Under the pieces are notes generated by a model. The model was not told where the DNA came from. It searched no databases and saw nothing but the letters and a program-made list of their open reading frames with translations. From NCBI RefSeq assembly GCF_000003815.2, contig NC_049982.1, positions 33,151,494 to 33,213,493 of the forward strand: a stretch of 62,000 nucleotides of DNA, given 5' to 3'. The translations under genes were made by a program, and so were the position numbers. Below, in pieces: positions 13,101 through 21,599 of this stretch; the stretch's first letter is position 1; every line of letters starts with the position of its first letter. Origin of the DNA: Branchiostoma floridae (taxonomy: Eukaryota > Chordata > Leptocardii > Amphioxiformes > Branchiostomatidae).

Positions 13101-16100
13101 AGGGACTAGTTCGATAGTAAAAGTTGCGTCAATGCGGTAGCCATGAAGGGTCGCTAAATACCGAAAACGATCGAAGCCGACCGAAAACAACTTTCACTAT
13201 TATTGAAAACAACCCAAAACAACTTTCACTAATTACCGAAAACAACTAAAAACAACTTGAAACTATCGAAAACAACCGTAAATAACTCAGAGGCAACAAC
13301 TCGACACAACAATAGATAACAGTCAAAAACAACCAAAAGCGATCGAAAACAAACTAGGTGTGATAAAAAGAGAAATATTCTATACTTATTTCTACTGTTT
13401 TTATCTAATCCTTTGAATCATTTCAATGGGTTATTATTTAATGATTTTGATTTGATTTTGAACAGGAGTTAGGCTAGGTCAATTTGTTTGACAACCCATG
13501 TTATTGATACAATATTAGTATGAGTAGAGTCAACGATCTCCTTTGCCTGTTCGAATCCAGATTCACGGATCCTGTTATAAACGGGGGCTGCTTGGTCAAC
13601 TCTCAAACCCATCAATATTGTGTAACACCTTTCTTTGATTTTTCTCCAAGCAGAGGTTAAGGTAATGGAATGCAGTGGATTTACAAACTTTCCTCATTAA
13701 TTATGCAAATTAGATGTCGATTTGCATAACTAGAATTCCATCCTGTAAGACTTCCCTTTGGCTATCTACATACCAAAAATCATGACGATCCGTCAACATG
13801 CTCATATTTTTTCATTAATTATGAAAATGAGGCCGTCATTTGCATGATTAATATGCATTGATATTTCTCTCTTTCTTATCTATATATGTGACAAGTTTGA
13901 AAGTCCTATCATGAAATGCAGTGGATTTATAAATTTTCCGCATTAATTATGCAAATTAGCTGTTGATTTGCATAATTAGTATTCCATTATGTACATTGTT
14001 ACTTGGGCTATCTGCGTACCAAAAATCATGACGATCCATCTACACGAGTTATTCTCGTCCAAAGTTTGAAAGGAAATCGGCGGCTGCAGTTCCAAACAAG
14101 ACGCTAGGGGTCCAAACTTACAGCACTTACTCTCTGCCCAAAGGGCTATCTACCACTCAAAAATCACAACCACAGCATGTCCAGAACACGAGAAATCAAA
14201 AATTGAATTTCTGCTGCAATGCCTTAGCAAGCCGCTAGGGGACCCATTATAAAACGTGACCTTCATTTTTCCGACCCCTACCCACCTACCAAATATCATC
14301 GGGATCCATCCAAGGCTTCTCGAGTTATATTGTTAACACACACATACACACACTGACACACACACAGACACACAGACTCACAAGCCCAAAACATAACCTT
14401 AGCCATTCTGGCACAGGTAATAAAAGACTTGTTGGCGGTGATGTCATGTTTTGTCGCTTCAATTTCTCGTTTATGGTATCTATTGAATATCTAGATACTT
14501 TTTACCTATCTGTAACTTTGCCCTTTCTCATTGAATCATGTGGCACATGCAGGGTATGTTAGCCATAAAATTTACTTGCTGTGGCCGTACTTAGGTCATC
14601 TATCCACTTCAGACAGCAGTAGAACTAACAGAAATACAATAGCACGTTGCTTCTCAGATGCCATCTGCCTGCCTGCTATACAGCATAGTCCAGTTGTACG
14701 AAGTACCATCGGAACAAAACCTGCACACAGCTCCTTTGTCGAGCACGCAGCCTATTTGCTGTGAGCACACAGCTCTTTAGACGAGCACACAGCCCATTCG
14801 CTGTGAGCACACAGCTCTTTAGCCCAGCACACAGCCCTTTCGCTGTGAGCACACAGCTCCTTCGCTAAGACATGTTTTGTCCCAATGGTCCTTCGTACAG
14901 TTGAGATCCTGGGACATCCACCCGTCTGCCCCCGCACCATGTCTCCGTCATACAACCCTTCAACAACAAGCCGTGAGAGAGAGCGGGGATCAGCGGCTCG
15001 GTTATCACAGCTAATGTAAGGGGACAGTTCGGTGACCTGGACTCAAAGCTCCCGCCTATCACACTAAGTAGACCGAGAATACATGTTATTGCTGGCACAT
15101 TGAGCGGTAAGGTTGATAGGCAAGATTAAACAACTACCTAGAAGGAGGATTTATCACTTCCCGCCGCCCAGGGCAGTGATAATCCTAGCAACTCATTACT
15201 GCAGCGCTTTGTTTTCTTTTGTTTTGCCATGCGAGCTGTCACACTCACAGCTGTAATGCTTTACCTGCTAGATGTAGGAAACATCAATTGTAAGCCGGAG
15301 ACCTAGTCTTGTTTAGCTTCGGGGCCACCTTCAATAGCTGCTACCCCACTAACACATTGTACCTAACATGTGCCACCCCAAATACAGGTGTGGGAGAGTC
15401 GCACCGGTAATTATGTCCGAGCTCTCGGTTCTCAACTGATTTACGGAGTCCCGACCAGAGCTGCTCATGTTACCGCCGAACAAAGAATACATGTATGAGC
15501 TGAATGCTGCTTGGTAAGGCCCGGCTGTCGGCTGGTATGTAGTGACGGCTGCCAATCACACAAAGGTCAAAGGTTTGGAGGAGGGGAGACGACACTCTCC
15601 AATCTTATCACAGACATTGAAGTTTCTTCACTAGTCAAGTTGTATAACAAGAGAACAGTATTCACACCACCAGTTTTTGAAATATGAGTTGGCGTTTAAA
15701 ACACAGGTAAAATCGTACAAAACGACGAATAAGCTGTCGACAAGTCTCGTGGACTCATTGTTTGTTTTTTATTAGGTGTTGTTACTTATAGACCTCTCCC
15801 CTTCTCAGTAAAAGGTGGAGGTCACACTGGGAGTCTGCCGCAGTTTGTAACATTGACACGTGAAATGCAAATAAAAATGTGGAAATAGCACCAGAGACAT
15901 ATAGAAATATAAAGTAACTAGCCTTCAGCAATGCAAAATCAATGCCTAACTGTTCAAATATGGGGCGCGACCATAAGTGCAGCTTTTTAGGTCTCTACCA
16001 GAGTACAGTCTCTACCAGGGATAATATTATAGTAAATATTGGTCAAAGGGACTGAATGATCCGGCTGAAGAGTTAGCCGACCGTAGAACTTAGAAGGACA

Positions 16101-17746
16101 TAAGGGAAGTTGCAATGCCTACTTCTCTGGCCGGCTAACTTCTCAGACATATCATTCAGTCTATTCGACCCATTACTACTGGTTTTCTATGTTAATACCA
16201 CGCAGCAGTCTGCACGGCTAAAATAGATTTCCTTTCTGACGAGCAAGACATCCGTAAATATGAGTTTTGATACCACGAAATCTGTTAAGTAGTTTTACTT
16301 GTTGAGTTTGTTTTCCAATTAAATATTTCATTCAACATGTTAAAGATTTAGACTGAGGTCTAGATTTTTACTTGTACTACGTTCCGATAGTTCCCTCATC
16401 GTAAAAACTTCCCCAAACTGACAGCATGATAAAATCTCCATAATTGAAAATAAGTCACTTGTAAAATGATTCGGCCGGATAAAGTAAACCAAACTAACCA
16501 CTTTCTTGCGCCTGAGGCATCCTAACAACTGTTTTAGCACATTATCAACATGGGAGGTGGGAGAATTGCTCAGCCGGCAAGACATGCGCGCATGTCGGCC
16601 CGGTTCGGCTGACCTTGTGGACCACCCTGTCGGGCTAATATACCCCTACACACTGTAATACTCTTCTGTCCTGTCAACAATCCACACGTACATCATACAC
16701 ACCAACAAGGAAAGCCTGAACTACACAACAAAGGACAAATGCCGGCTCTAAAGTTTACTCCAACGGGTGGCCGTGTTGCTAATGCCGGAGCCTTCTGCGT
16801 GTCGGACGACCAACTTATCTATATACCCTTGATATATATTATCGCTGCAGCTAGCGGAGGTGGTATAAAACTGCAGGATACTTACAAAAACGTCGATTTG
16901 TACTGAGGTACAAAGCTACTCTCTGGTCGTTTTCACGTCAGCAATAAGATACGCGATATATCCTACAAGAATCACACGCATGCAACAAGCTAGCACGGCG
17001 GCCACTAAATATTCTCCCGGCTTTGCCACAATAAACTGTGACCACAACATGGATGCTGATGGTAGGGCACTCGGAAAGATTGACCAGTGCCTCTGTCTCT
17101 ATCTACTATGATGAAGAATGGATGTACATGTTATTATTTTTTTCATCCTGATCGTGAATAATAAGGCTCTATTGGACGTGAGCAAAAATCGCTACTGTGA
17201 TACACGATGTTACCTCACCATGATATTCTATTCTGAAGGGGGCAAAACAGTTTATTTGTAAGTAACTGTAGCGACAACTTATTATGCTCAAAACTACACG
17301 ATCTCATACATTGTAATGCCAAAGTACCGAATAAAGTTGCTCTGTAAGGAGGTCGTGACATAGGAACTATCAAATACACCTAAAGTAAGAGGTAATTCTC
17401 ACTACAAATCTTTGTCGGGAGAGAGGCCCGACCGTGTGCTAGTGCGTCGTCAGTAAACCCGTGTACGCGCGCTATTTTGGACGAGACCTAAACATGTACA
17501 TCATCGGAAAGAGTGTCCTGGAATGAAATAAAAAAACATCCTCCGATAGTATAATGTAGAAGAGTGCGCCCTTACCTGCGTAACGAGGCTAAGCGTCTCT
17601 CCGATGAAGGGTAGACCCATGCTGCCGGGCGGCAGGGGGGTGTCGGGGCCAGGGTCGGACCAGGTGTAGTACTGCGTCCATAGCTTCCAGGAGAGCAGGA
17701 GAGCGACACAAGGCAGGACGAGGACAGTCACCAGCTCCACCAGCAT
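732..17746 (-). CDS. CYP26: CYP26-family retinoic acid hydroxylase, copy A (4 exons)
   Basis: Spliced CDS join (minus strand) 17746-17576, 2781-2281, 1884-1456, 1187-732; 518 residues. CYP26 enzymes are ER-membrane P450s that 4-hydroxylate all-trans retinoic acid and so clear it. Seen here: an N-terminal hydrophobic anchor (about residues 5-20), then the proline-rich hinge [15 protein letters not shown] (about 37-51); I-helix AGHETT (286-291); ExxR EVLR (345-348); FDPDRW (397-402); and the haem loop [10 protein letters not shown] (419-428) with ligand Cys426. All junctions are GT-AG and phase 0. Length fits the family (about 490-540). The start is the only ATG before the anchor and lies 40 bp below a TATA box. 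A paralogue lies at 52491-55234 (minus). Oddities: a 14.8-kb first intron full of mobile elements, and an exon 3 segment nearly identical to copy B. I cannot say which amphioxus CYP26 paralogue this is. Confidence 0.93.
1456..1884 (-). CDS. CYP26: CYP26 copy A exon 3 (I helix, ExxR)
   Basis: 429 bp, 143 residues (225-367). Acceptor ttttag|GGG at 1884; donor GGC|GTAAGT at 1456/1455. It encodes the oxygen-activating I-helix motif AGHETT and the K-helix EVLR. The stretch 1513-1738 is almost base-for-base identical to copy B (see findings), whereas the first 49 residues of the exon differ strongly. Confidence 0.93.
2281..2781 (-). CDS. CYP26: CYP26 copy A exon 2
   Basis: 501 bp, 167 residues (58-224). 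Acceptor ctcctacag|GGA at 2781; donor AGTAAC|GTAAGG at 2281/2280. It contains the family-typical [14 protein letters not shown] and [10 protein letters not shown], and [14 protein letters not shown] near its end. Aligned without gaps to exon 2 of copy B, 102 of 167 residues are identical by my count, which gives the normal divergence level of the pair. Confidence 0.93.
2868..3104. repeat. (TG)n/(GA)n microsatellite in intron 1 of copy A
   Basis: Impure TG repeat with GAGAGA interruptions, starting about 90 bp inside intron 1 from exon 2. It creates long spurious ORFs of Thr-His or Val-Cys repeats on both strands. Confidence 0.95.
3110..4282. other. Intron 1 of copy A, unannotated stretch
   Basis: No coding exon, RNA gene or repeat recognised between the microsatellite and the first MITE. 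Confidence 0.5.
4283..4569. mobile_element. MITE family 1, copy 1 (287 bp)
   Basis: Terminal inverted repeats begin AAGGGCACAACCCGCCGTAC and end with the near-complement. Internal sequence (about 4330-4430) matches copy 2 at 27898-28164 in the same orientation. It is non-autonomous, with no transposase. It resembles the LanceleTn-type MITEs described in amphioxus, but I cannot assign it. It sits in intron 1 of CYP26 copy A, 23 bp from a DR5 element. Confidence 0.8.
4593..4609 (+). promoter_or_regulatory. DR5 retinoic acid response element in intron 1 of CYP26 copy A
   Basis: GGGTCA aacag GGTTCA is two perfect RGKTCA half-sites with a 5-bp spacer. It lies in intron 1, 1.8 kb from exon 2 and 23 bp beyond a MITE. 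No other function is visible at this place. Confidence 0.55.
4975..5460 (-). mobile_element. Non-LTR retrotransposon 3' end (CR1/Crack-like), truncated
   Basis: The minus strand encodes a fragment with [15 protein letters not shown] followed by [10 protein letters not shown], a conserved C-terminal zinc-knuckle-like tail of LINE reverse transcriptase ORFs. The stop is at 5164-5166 and a 3' UTR runs to about 4975. That UTR contains a segment (about 5012-5055) also found at 29463-29510. It is 5'-truncated, as usual for LINE copies, lies inside intron 1 of copy A and is in the same orientation as the gene. Confidence 0.75.
5461..7239. other. Intron 1 of copy A, no feature recognised
   Basis: Short ATC repeats at 5529-5549; otherwise no gene, RNA or repeat family that I can name. 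The scattered ORFs are under 90 codons without family resemblance. Confidence 0.5.
7240..7560 (-). mobile_element. RTE-like LINE 3' end with ATG-repeat tail
   Basis: The minus strand, read across one or two frameshifts, gives the typical endonuclease-reverse transcriptase tail: [16 protein letters not shown], then a [16 protein letters not shown] segment, then [20 protein letters not shown] and RVMAVRAT. It ends in a GATGATGATGATG tail (about 7262-7275), the usual RTE 3' end. A dead, 5'-truncated copy inside intron 1. Confidence 0.7.
8050..8600. repeat. Homopolymer-smeared duplicate of 7.30-7.84 kb (probable artefact)
   Basis: The sequence follows 7.30-7.84 kb with single bases replaced by runs of T, G or C. 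Anchors keep the same 754-bp offset: CCTCAG 7495/8249, TTTAAG 7581/8335, CTCAAAACA 7671/8425, and the CCAAC word in 7731/8485. Long Phe- or Lys-rich ORFs here are not genes. Probably a low-quality read end built into the assembly. Confidence 0.7.
8601..8745. repeat. C-rich repeat with GCGAAATCACTAGCGATCTCGCC-type units
   Basis: Several copies of a short unit containing CACTAGCGATCTCGCC separated by poly(C). An inverted version (GGGGGGCGAAAACGCTAGTG) lies at about 9650-9669, so the two may be the ends of one element. Sequence quality is doubtful here. Confidence 0.5.
8746..9620. other. Intron 1 of copy A, AT-rich, no gene
   Basis: AT-rich sequence. It contains an ATTATGCAAAT word (about 9060) shared with the repeat family at 13.7-14.0 kb. 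Nothing else recognised. Confidence 0.5.
9625..9720. repeat. G-rich inverted counterpart of the 8.6-kb C-rich repeat
   Basis: Contains GGGGGCGAAAACGCTA twice and GGGGGGCGAGATCGC, the reverse complement type of the units at 8601-8745. It then has CACACCGGTAC, the inverse of the word near 7804-7817. Confidence 0.5.
9795..10190 (-). mobile_element. LINE reverse transcriptase fragment (CR1/Crack-like)
   Basis: The minus strand encodes [18 protein letters not shown], then [11 protein letters not shown], then [19 protein letters not shown] and SPLYCAQVW-like residues ([12 protein letters not shown]). These are the late palm/thumb blocks of non-LTR reverse transcriptases (YLG box). The catalytic YxDD block is absent. 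A dead fragment in intron 1. Confidence 0.75.
10280..10440. repeat. Interspersed repeat family R1, fragment
   Basis: About 10330-10430 aligns with 14.22-14.33 kb and 45.59-45.68 kb through the shared words GACCTTCAT-like, ACCCAC and AAATATCATC. The family is unnamed here. Confidence 0.5.
10441..11875. other. Intron 1 of copy A, no feature recognised
   Basis: No coding exon, RNA gene or repeat family recognised. Confidence 0.5.
11876..12246. mobile_element. Foldback MITE with long inverted arms and TTAA target sites
   Basis: About 165-180-bp imperfect inverted arms run from AGGCAACCTAAGC at the left to its complement at the right, meeting at a poly(C)/poly(A) apex at about 12050-12070. TTAA stands directly outside both ends (11872-11875 and 12247-12250), the target-site signature of piggyBac-type transposition. 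No transposase. In a CYP26 pre-mRNA it would fold into a long hairpin. Confidence 0.8.
12250..13140. other. Intron 1 of copy A, no feature recognised
   Basis: AT-rich; no gene or repeat recognised. Confidence 0.5.
13148..13360. repeat. Degenerate GAAAACAAC-type tandem repeat
   Basis: Many variants of GAAAACAAC and CGAAAACAACT occur over about 210 bp. Low complexity and not coding. Confidence 0.7.
13670..14430. repeat. Interspersed repeat family R1, longest copy
   Basis: Contains internal repeats of an ATTAATTATGCAAAT / ATTTGCATAATTA motif (13.70, 13.82, 13.95 kb), each followed by a TACCAAAAATCATGACGATC word. It then continues into the 14.10-14.33 kb part shared with 10.3 and 45.6 kb, and ends in a CA-rich tail at 14336-14386. 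The motif also occurs at 25.89 and 26.02 kb. A CA tail followed by ACATAACCTT suggests a mobile element, but its class is unknown. Confidence 0.6.
14727..14868. repeat. 42-bp minisatellite, about 3.4 copies
   Basis: Unit beginning GAGCACACAGCTC and containing CAGCACACAGCCC and TTCGCTGT, with a period of 42 bp. It makes a spurious 14-residue repeat ORF on the minus strand. Confidence 0.85.
14869..16040. other. Intron 1 of copy A, no feature recognised
   Basis: Around 15566 AGGTCA A AGGTTT resembles a weak DR1. No exon or repeat family recognised. Confidence 0.5.
16048..16163. repeat. Imperfect inverted repeat (hairpin or small MITE)
   Basis: The left arm holds GACTGAATGAT and AGTTAGCCG. The right arm holds their complements (CGGCTAACT and ATCATTCAGTC). 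Arms are about 30 bp with about 50 bp between them. Confidence 0.55.
16164..17575. other. Intron 1 of copy A next to exon 1, no feature recognised
   Basis: Non-coding. A 16-mer at 17345-17360 (TAAGGAGGTCGTGACA) also occurs at 41702-41717 inside the conserved non-coding block, which could be chance. Confidence 0.45.
17576..17746 (-). CDS. CYP26: CYP26 copy A exon 1 (membrane anchor and hinge)
   Basis: 171 bp, 57 residues. It begins [12 protein letters not shown], a hydrophobic ER anchor, and ends ETLSLVTQ just before the donor CAG|GTAAGG (GT at 17575-17574). The break after the Gln matches the usual CYP26 exon 1 boundary and copy B exon 1, which has the same length. The exon sits in locally GC-rich sequence. 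Confidence 0.93.
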
Positions 17747-17751
17747 CTTTG

Positions 17752-17974
17752 CAGTTTTATCTCCCGATGAGAGGCTCGCCTGGAGTTTATATGGAGTGAC
17801 GGTGACCCTTTGCCGCAGCCAAGCGGGCCTGATGGACGAGCCGAGAGCGTGGCGGGCTCGGTGTCTCGCCCGAGCCGATCAATGGCTGTCGCCAGGCGCT
17901 GAACCCTGACGCCGCTCACTCACTCTGCTGAAGCAAAGACGCATGTCGCAATTAGCTAGGTCACCCACGGGGCA
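17752..17974 (-). promoter_or_regulatory. Putative core promoter of CYP26 copy A with TATA box and DR5-like element
   Basis: On the minus strand TATAAA lies at 17791-17786, 40 bp before the ATG, which predicts a start near 17760 and a very short leader. At 17958-17974 (plus strand) AGGTCA cccac GGGGCA is a DR5 with one mismatch in the second half-site. The surrounding 17.56-17.93 kb is GC-rich. The TATA position is inferred and no transcript evidence is available. A longer leader from another start cannot be excluded. Confidence 0.5.
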
Positions 17975-20900
17975 GTTTCTGATCAAAATTTACCACGGAC
18001 TAAAAAAAACTTACCCTACACTGAAACTGTTTCTCTAGAAGTGGAACATCTAGGGTGAAACCATAACGAGCGCCGTGAAAAATTGTAGGCCATCAACTCT
18101 ACATGGGCGCCCGACTGATCTGTTTCCGAATGGCGACGGCTGTCCGCGTTAATGTCGCAATGATTACTGACAGCGTATTTGTAGCTGAAATGACTACTAT
18201 TTTCAGAACATGCCCAAATAGTAGGTTTGAATATTCACAATAGGGATCTTTAACTAGATGATGACGATGTCTAGAAAATTTGCATGCGTCGTCAGTGATT
18301 TTTTTTGTCCGCCCCAGTTCGAACCTACTCTACCTGTGATGTACGTTAAAGTGAGGCTAATTCCAACTCCAGTACTGACTTTACGTCAATCTCTCCCCCT
18401 GTGCGTAATTTGGAGCCATGGAGGTCTTTAAACATCCTGCTTAAGTGGAAAACTTCACATACTATTAGCAAAGCAGACAACAGCGTTAGTAAGATTGGGA
18501 ATATTTTAGTCCTTCACATGGAGGACGAATCCTTCACAAGAATGGCATTGTTTTGTGATTACGTCAGGAGTGTCTGTAGGAGTAGGAAATTAAAAAAAAA
18601 TAACTATCCTATCATTTCCCCAGCTATAACAAAAATCCTTCCTTTACTGAACTCCTCTGCGATAGAAGTGACGTAATTGAAGGTGACAGAGAATGTACGG
18701 GGAGGTGCACCGTACATGCATGTAGTGGGAGATAGGAGAAGGCAAGTGTTACAATTCATTGTTATCTTGTCGTCTCGTGTGTTCCACAGAAAGGCATCGG
18801 GAAGCGGTAATATTTTCCAGTTGACGATCTTGACTTTGATACAGCTGTTTGATTTCTATGTTTTCCATAGCAAACAGACAGTTGATGTAGGCCCGATAAG
18901 ATTTTGAGGGACTTAATAAAACTACGAATAGCCAAACTTAGATACTGAATCAGTTTTAACCCGTCCAACAGTGGCAGGGCCAGAACCAAGGTTGGTAGCA
19001 CATAGTTCCGGTATGAGAGCATGTAGATGTAGATATTTGAAAGGCTTGTAAATTGATATTTCAAACAGCTTCGATATCTACTTGATCTCTTTGTCAAAAA
19101 AGTTCCTGCATTAAAGTCAGATACTAGAAAGTAAAAGAAAAAGTTCTGGAAAGAAAAGAGTAAGCGTGTGATGTGATTATTATTGACTCTTCATTTTTTT
19201 TATATTTAGAACCTTCCTACACCCGAAAAATCATCTAACAGAAGTTATCAGTTATCTTACTTAGATACATACTGAAGGCTACAAATGAATTTGGAACATG
19301 AGTTGTTGGGTAAAATTGTTTTTAAAAATCGGGAAGTACCGCTGTTATGTGACGTTATTTCTGTAGTCCTGTCGTGTTTACTGTTCAGGATGAGATTCCT
19401 TACTCCTTATACTGAATACATCACATACCACGTTATCTTTAGCAACTAATGTCTTCACATACAAACAACCAAACATGTCATCTTCCTTGTCAACATATCT
19501 ACTTGGTTGATTACAAACCTGACGGAAATGTAAAGCAAAAGTTGAGTTTTGAAATGAATTCCGTGCCACCGATCACGAGGATGAGTGCATGAATGTTGGA
19601 TTGTGATAGTGACCGGACTTTGCGGGATCCTACCCAACTAATATTGTTGACAGCTGAAATCAAATCCACTTACAGTTTTTACCGGCTACCGGCACAATCA
19701 CAAAAACGTGTAAAAGCAGGCAAATCTAAGCCAGTCCCGTGTACTGTCAGGTATTGTTTCTAGCTTGAAAAAACTGCGAAGAAAATAAACGTTTTGCTTC
19801 GGACATTTAGTTTCTTAGTTTGAATAGAGAGGCCGCGATTTAGAGTGTGTTTTCAATAGATGTTGATTGCGGCTTTCTTCCACATTCAAACAGGCAAATA
19901 ATTGCAGTTTTCGGGTCGAGTTTGTTTTGCCGATTGGCTCGGTAGTTGATGTTTCGATGGAGGTATACGTATCACTGAATTATTTGGATCAAAACTCCAA
20001 TTGAAAAACAGGGTAGAAGTTGATGATTCTAATAATGGTGGACAAAAGGTAGAAATCCGATCCTATGGAAGGTTCCGGATAAAGCAGCTTTATCATGAGT
20101 ATGCAGATATGAGGGGAAGACGGGATAAATCCAATTATCACTATTGTACGGTTTCGCTCAGGCAAAAATAACAAATAATTAGGAATAATTGCCTGGCTTG
20201 GAATGGTGATTTCGAAGGCAACCAAGCATCCACCGGTAATGCATCTGAAGTGGAAACGACAGATCCAAAAGTATGATTAGCTTGAGAAAAAATAAGCTGC
20301 AAAACCGGATATCATCATATGCTACCACGACAACAAGGCGGTGGTCGCCATGTTGTGTGATGGAGAGTATTTTGAAACGAGAAAAACTCTGACAGCGAAA
20401 CAGAATTCTTTACAGATTGTTTGGCGTCCCTTGGTGGATGTAATCAGGCATGAGTAAGATCCTTGAATTTTGTGGCTGAGGCGAGACAGCACATATTCAA
20501 CTCTCCGGAGCTCTCTGCAATTATTGAGGCGAACTGATCGAAATACTGGGGCGTCCCGGGGTGAATATCTCCCAATCTCATTTCCCCATACAATCTAAAC
20601 TAGTAGGAGGGGGAGCGAATCAGACAACTCTGAAACAAACAATATGAAAATTTTCCTTTTGACGTGCAGAGAGTGGCCCCACCCTATTCACACCCACATT
20701 GTTAAGAGTTAATTACGGCCTATTCTGACACCCTATTCACACAAATGGTTCTCGAAAGGGTGTCTTAATCTGTTTTAAATTAGGTGCCAATAGTTCATTC
20801 ACTATTGAACTCTATTCATGGCCGTCAAATTTTAACGCCTCCAAACGAGCGGGGATCGTAAAAATTGCTGAGGTGAACTCCGCGTGAGAAGCAGGCGGCT

Positions 20901-21567
20901 TTGTTGATTGTAATCGCTAGGTAACGTCTGTTGTTCCGCCGTAACTGCTGCTGCCCTTTTCAAGGGGACCACTTTCTGGCTTTACAAGTCACGCAAGGAA
21001 GGCTCAGAGAACAAAAAGCCAACGGTCTTATCACCAAGGTACATTGTAGGACCGAGAGTTCGTTGTGTTTTGAAGTGCAAGGATTGTAGACAGAATCTAT
21101 TCTTGTATTTCAATCCATGGTGGCTTATTCACCGCCGGTCTCTGGCACCAAATCACCACCCGTTTCAGGTAGAAAACGTTAAGAAACAAAGCAGGTCACA
21201 ACAAGGTATACTTCAGCCTTTCTTATGAAGCTAATCTGTGTGTTCAGGGAGGACTAGGCCTGGAACTACCCAGGAAAAGACGGGAAGAAGTGCGCTGACT
21301 GCAGGCCGCAGGGAAGGTTATACCCCTTGTTCCCGATACGCCGGCCCGGCGTGACATTTCAAACTCAAACGAATTCTTGCTAGTCTGTATTGGAGCACAG
21401 CCAACCACTGCAGCAAAACACGGGCCCGACAGGGTTCAGTTACCCACTTGGAGTGTTTTTACGTGCGAGCCATTTCTTAGGGGACCCTGTTGGATTTTGT
21501 CTGCTATGTCGGAAGGCCGGTACATGTGCGGCCGGTGCGCGAGCCTCCCGGCTGTAGTGTAGGGGAA
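17975..21567. other. Upstream region of copy A, no gene
   Basis: No protein-coding exon, RNA gene or named repeat. An inverted pair AGTTCA n8 TGAACT lies at 20792-20811. Confidence 0.5.
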
Positions 21568-21598
21568 CTGACAGCTCGCCGGCGAGACTGATTTATGG
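21568..21598 (+). promoter_or_regulatory. Meis-like plus Pbx-Hox-like pair, copy A side
   Basis: CTGACAG (21568-21574), then 10 bp, then AGACTGATTTATGG (21585-21598). TGATTTATGG is a known Pbx-Hox composite word. A similar pair stands upstream of copy B at 57931-57957. Weak evidence on its own. Confidence 0.25.
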
Positions 21599-21599
21599 A

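Noticed and set aside
20792-20811. AGTTCA n8 TGAACT as a nuclear receptor element
   Set aside because: This is an inverted repeat with 8-bp spacing. The known RAR arrangements are direct repeats or everted repeats.
21193-21209. AGGTCA caaca AGGTAT as a DR5
   Set aside because: The second half-site has two mismatches at essential positions.
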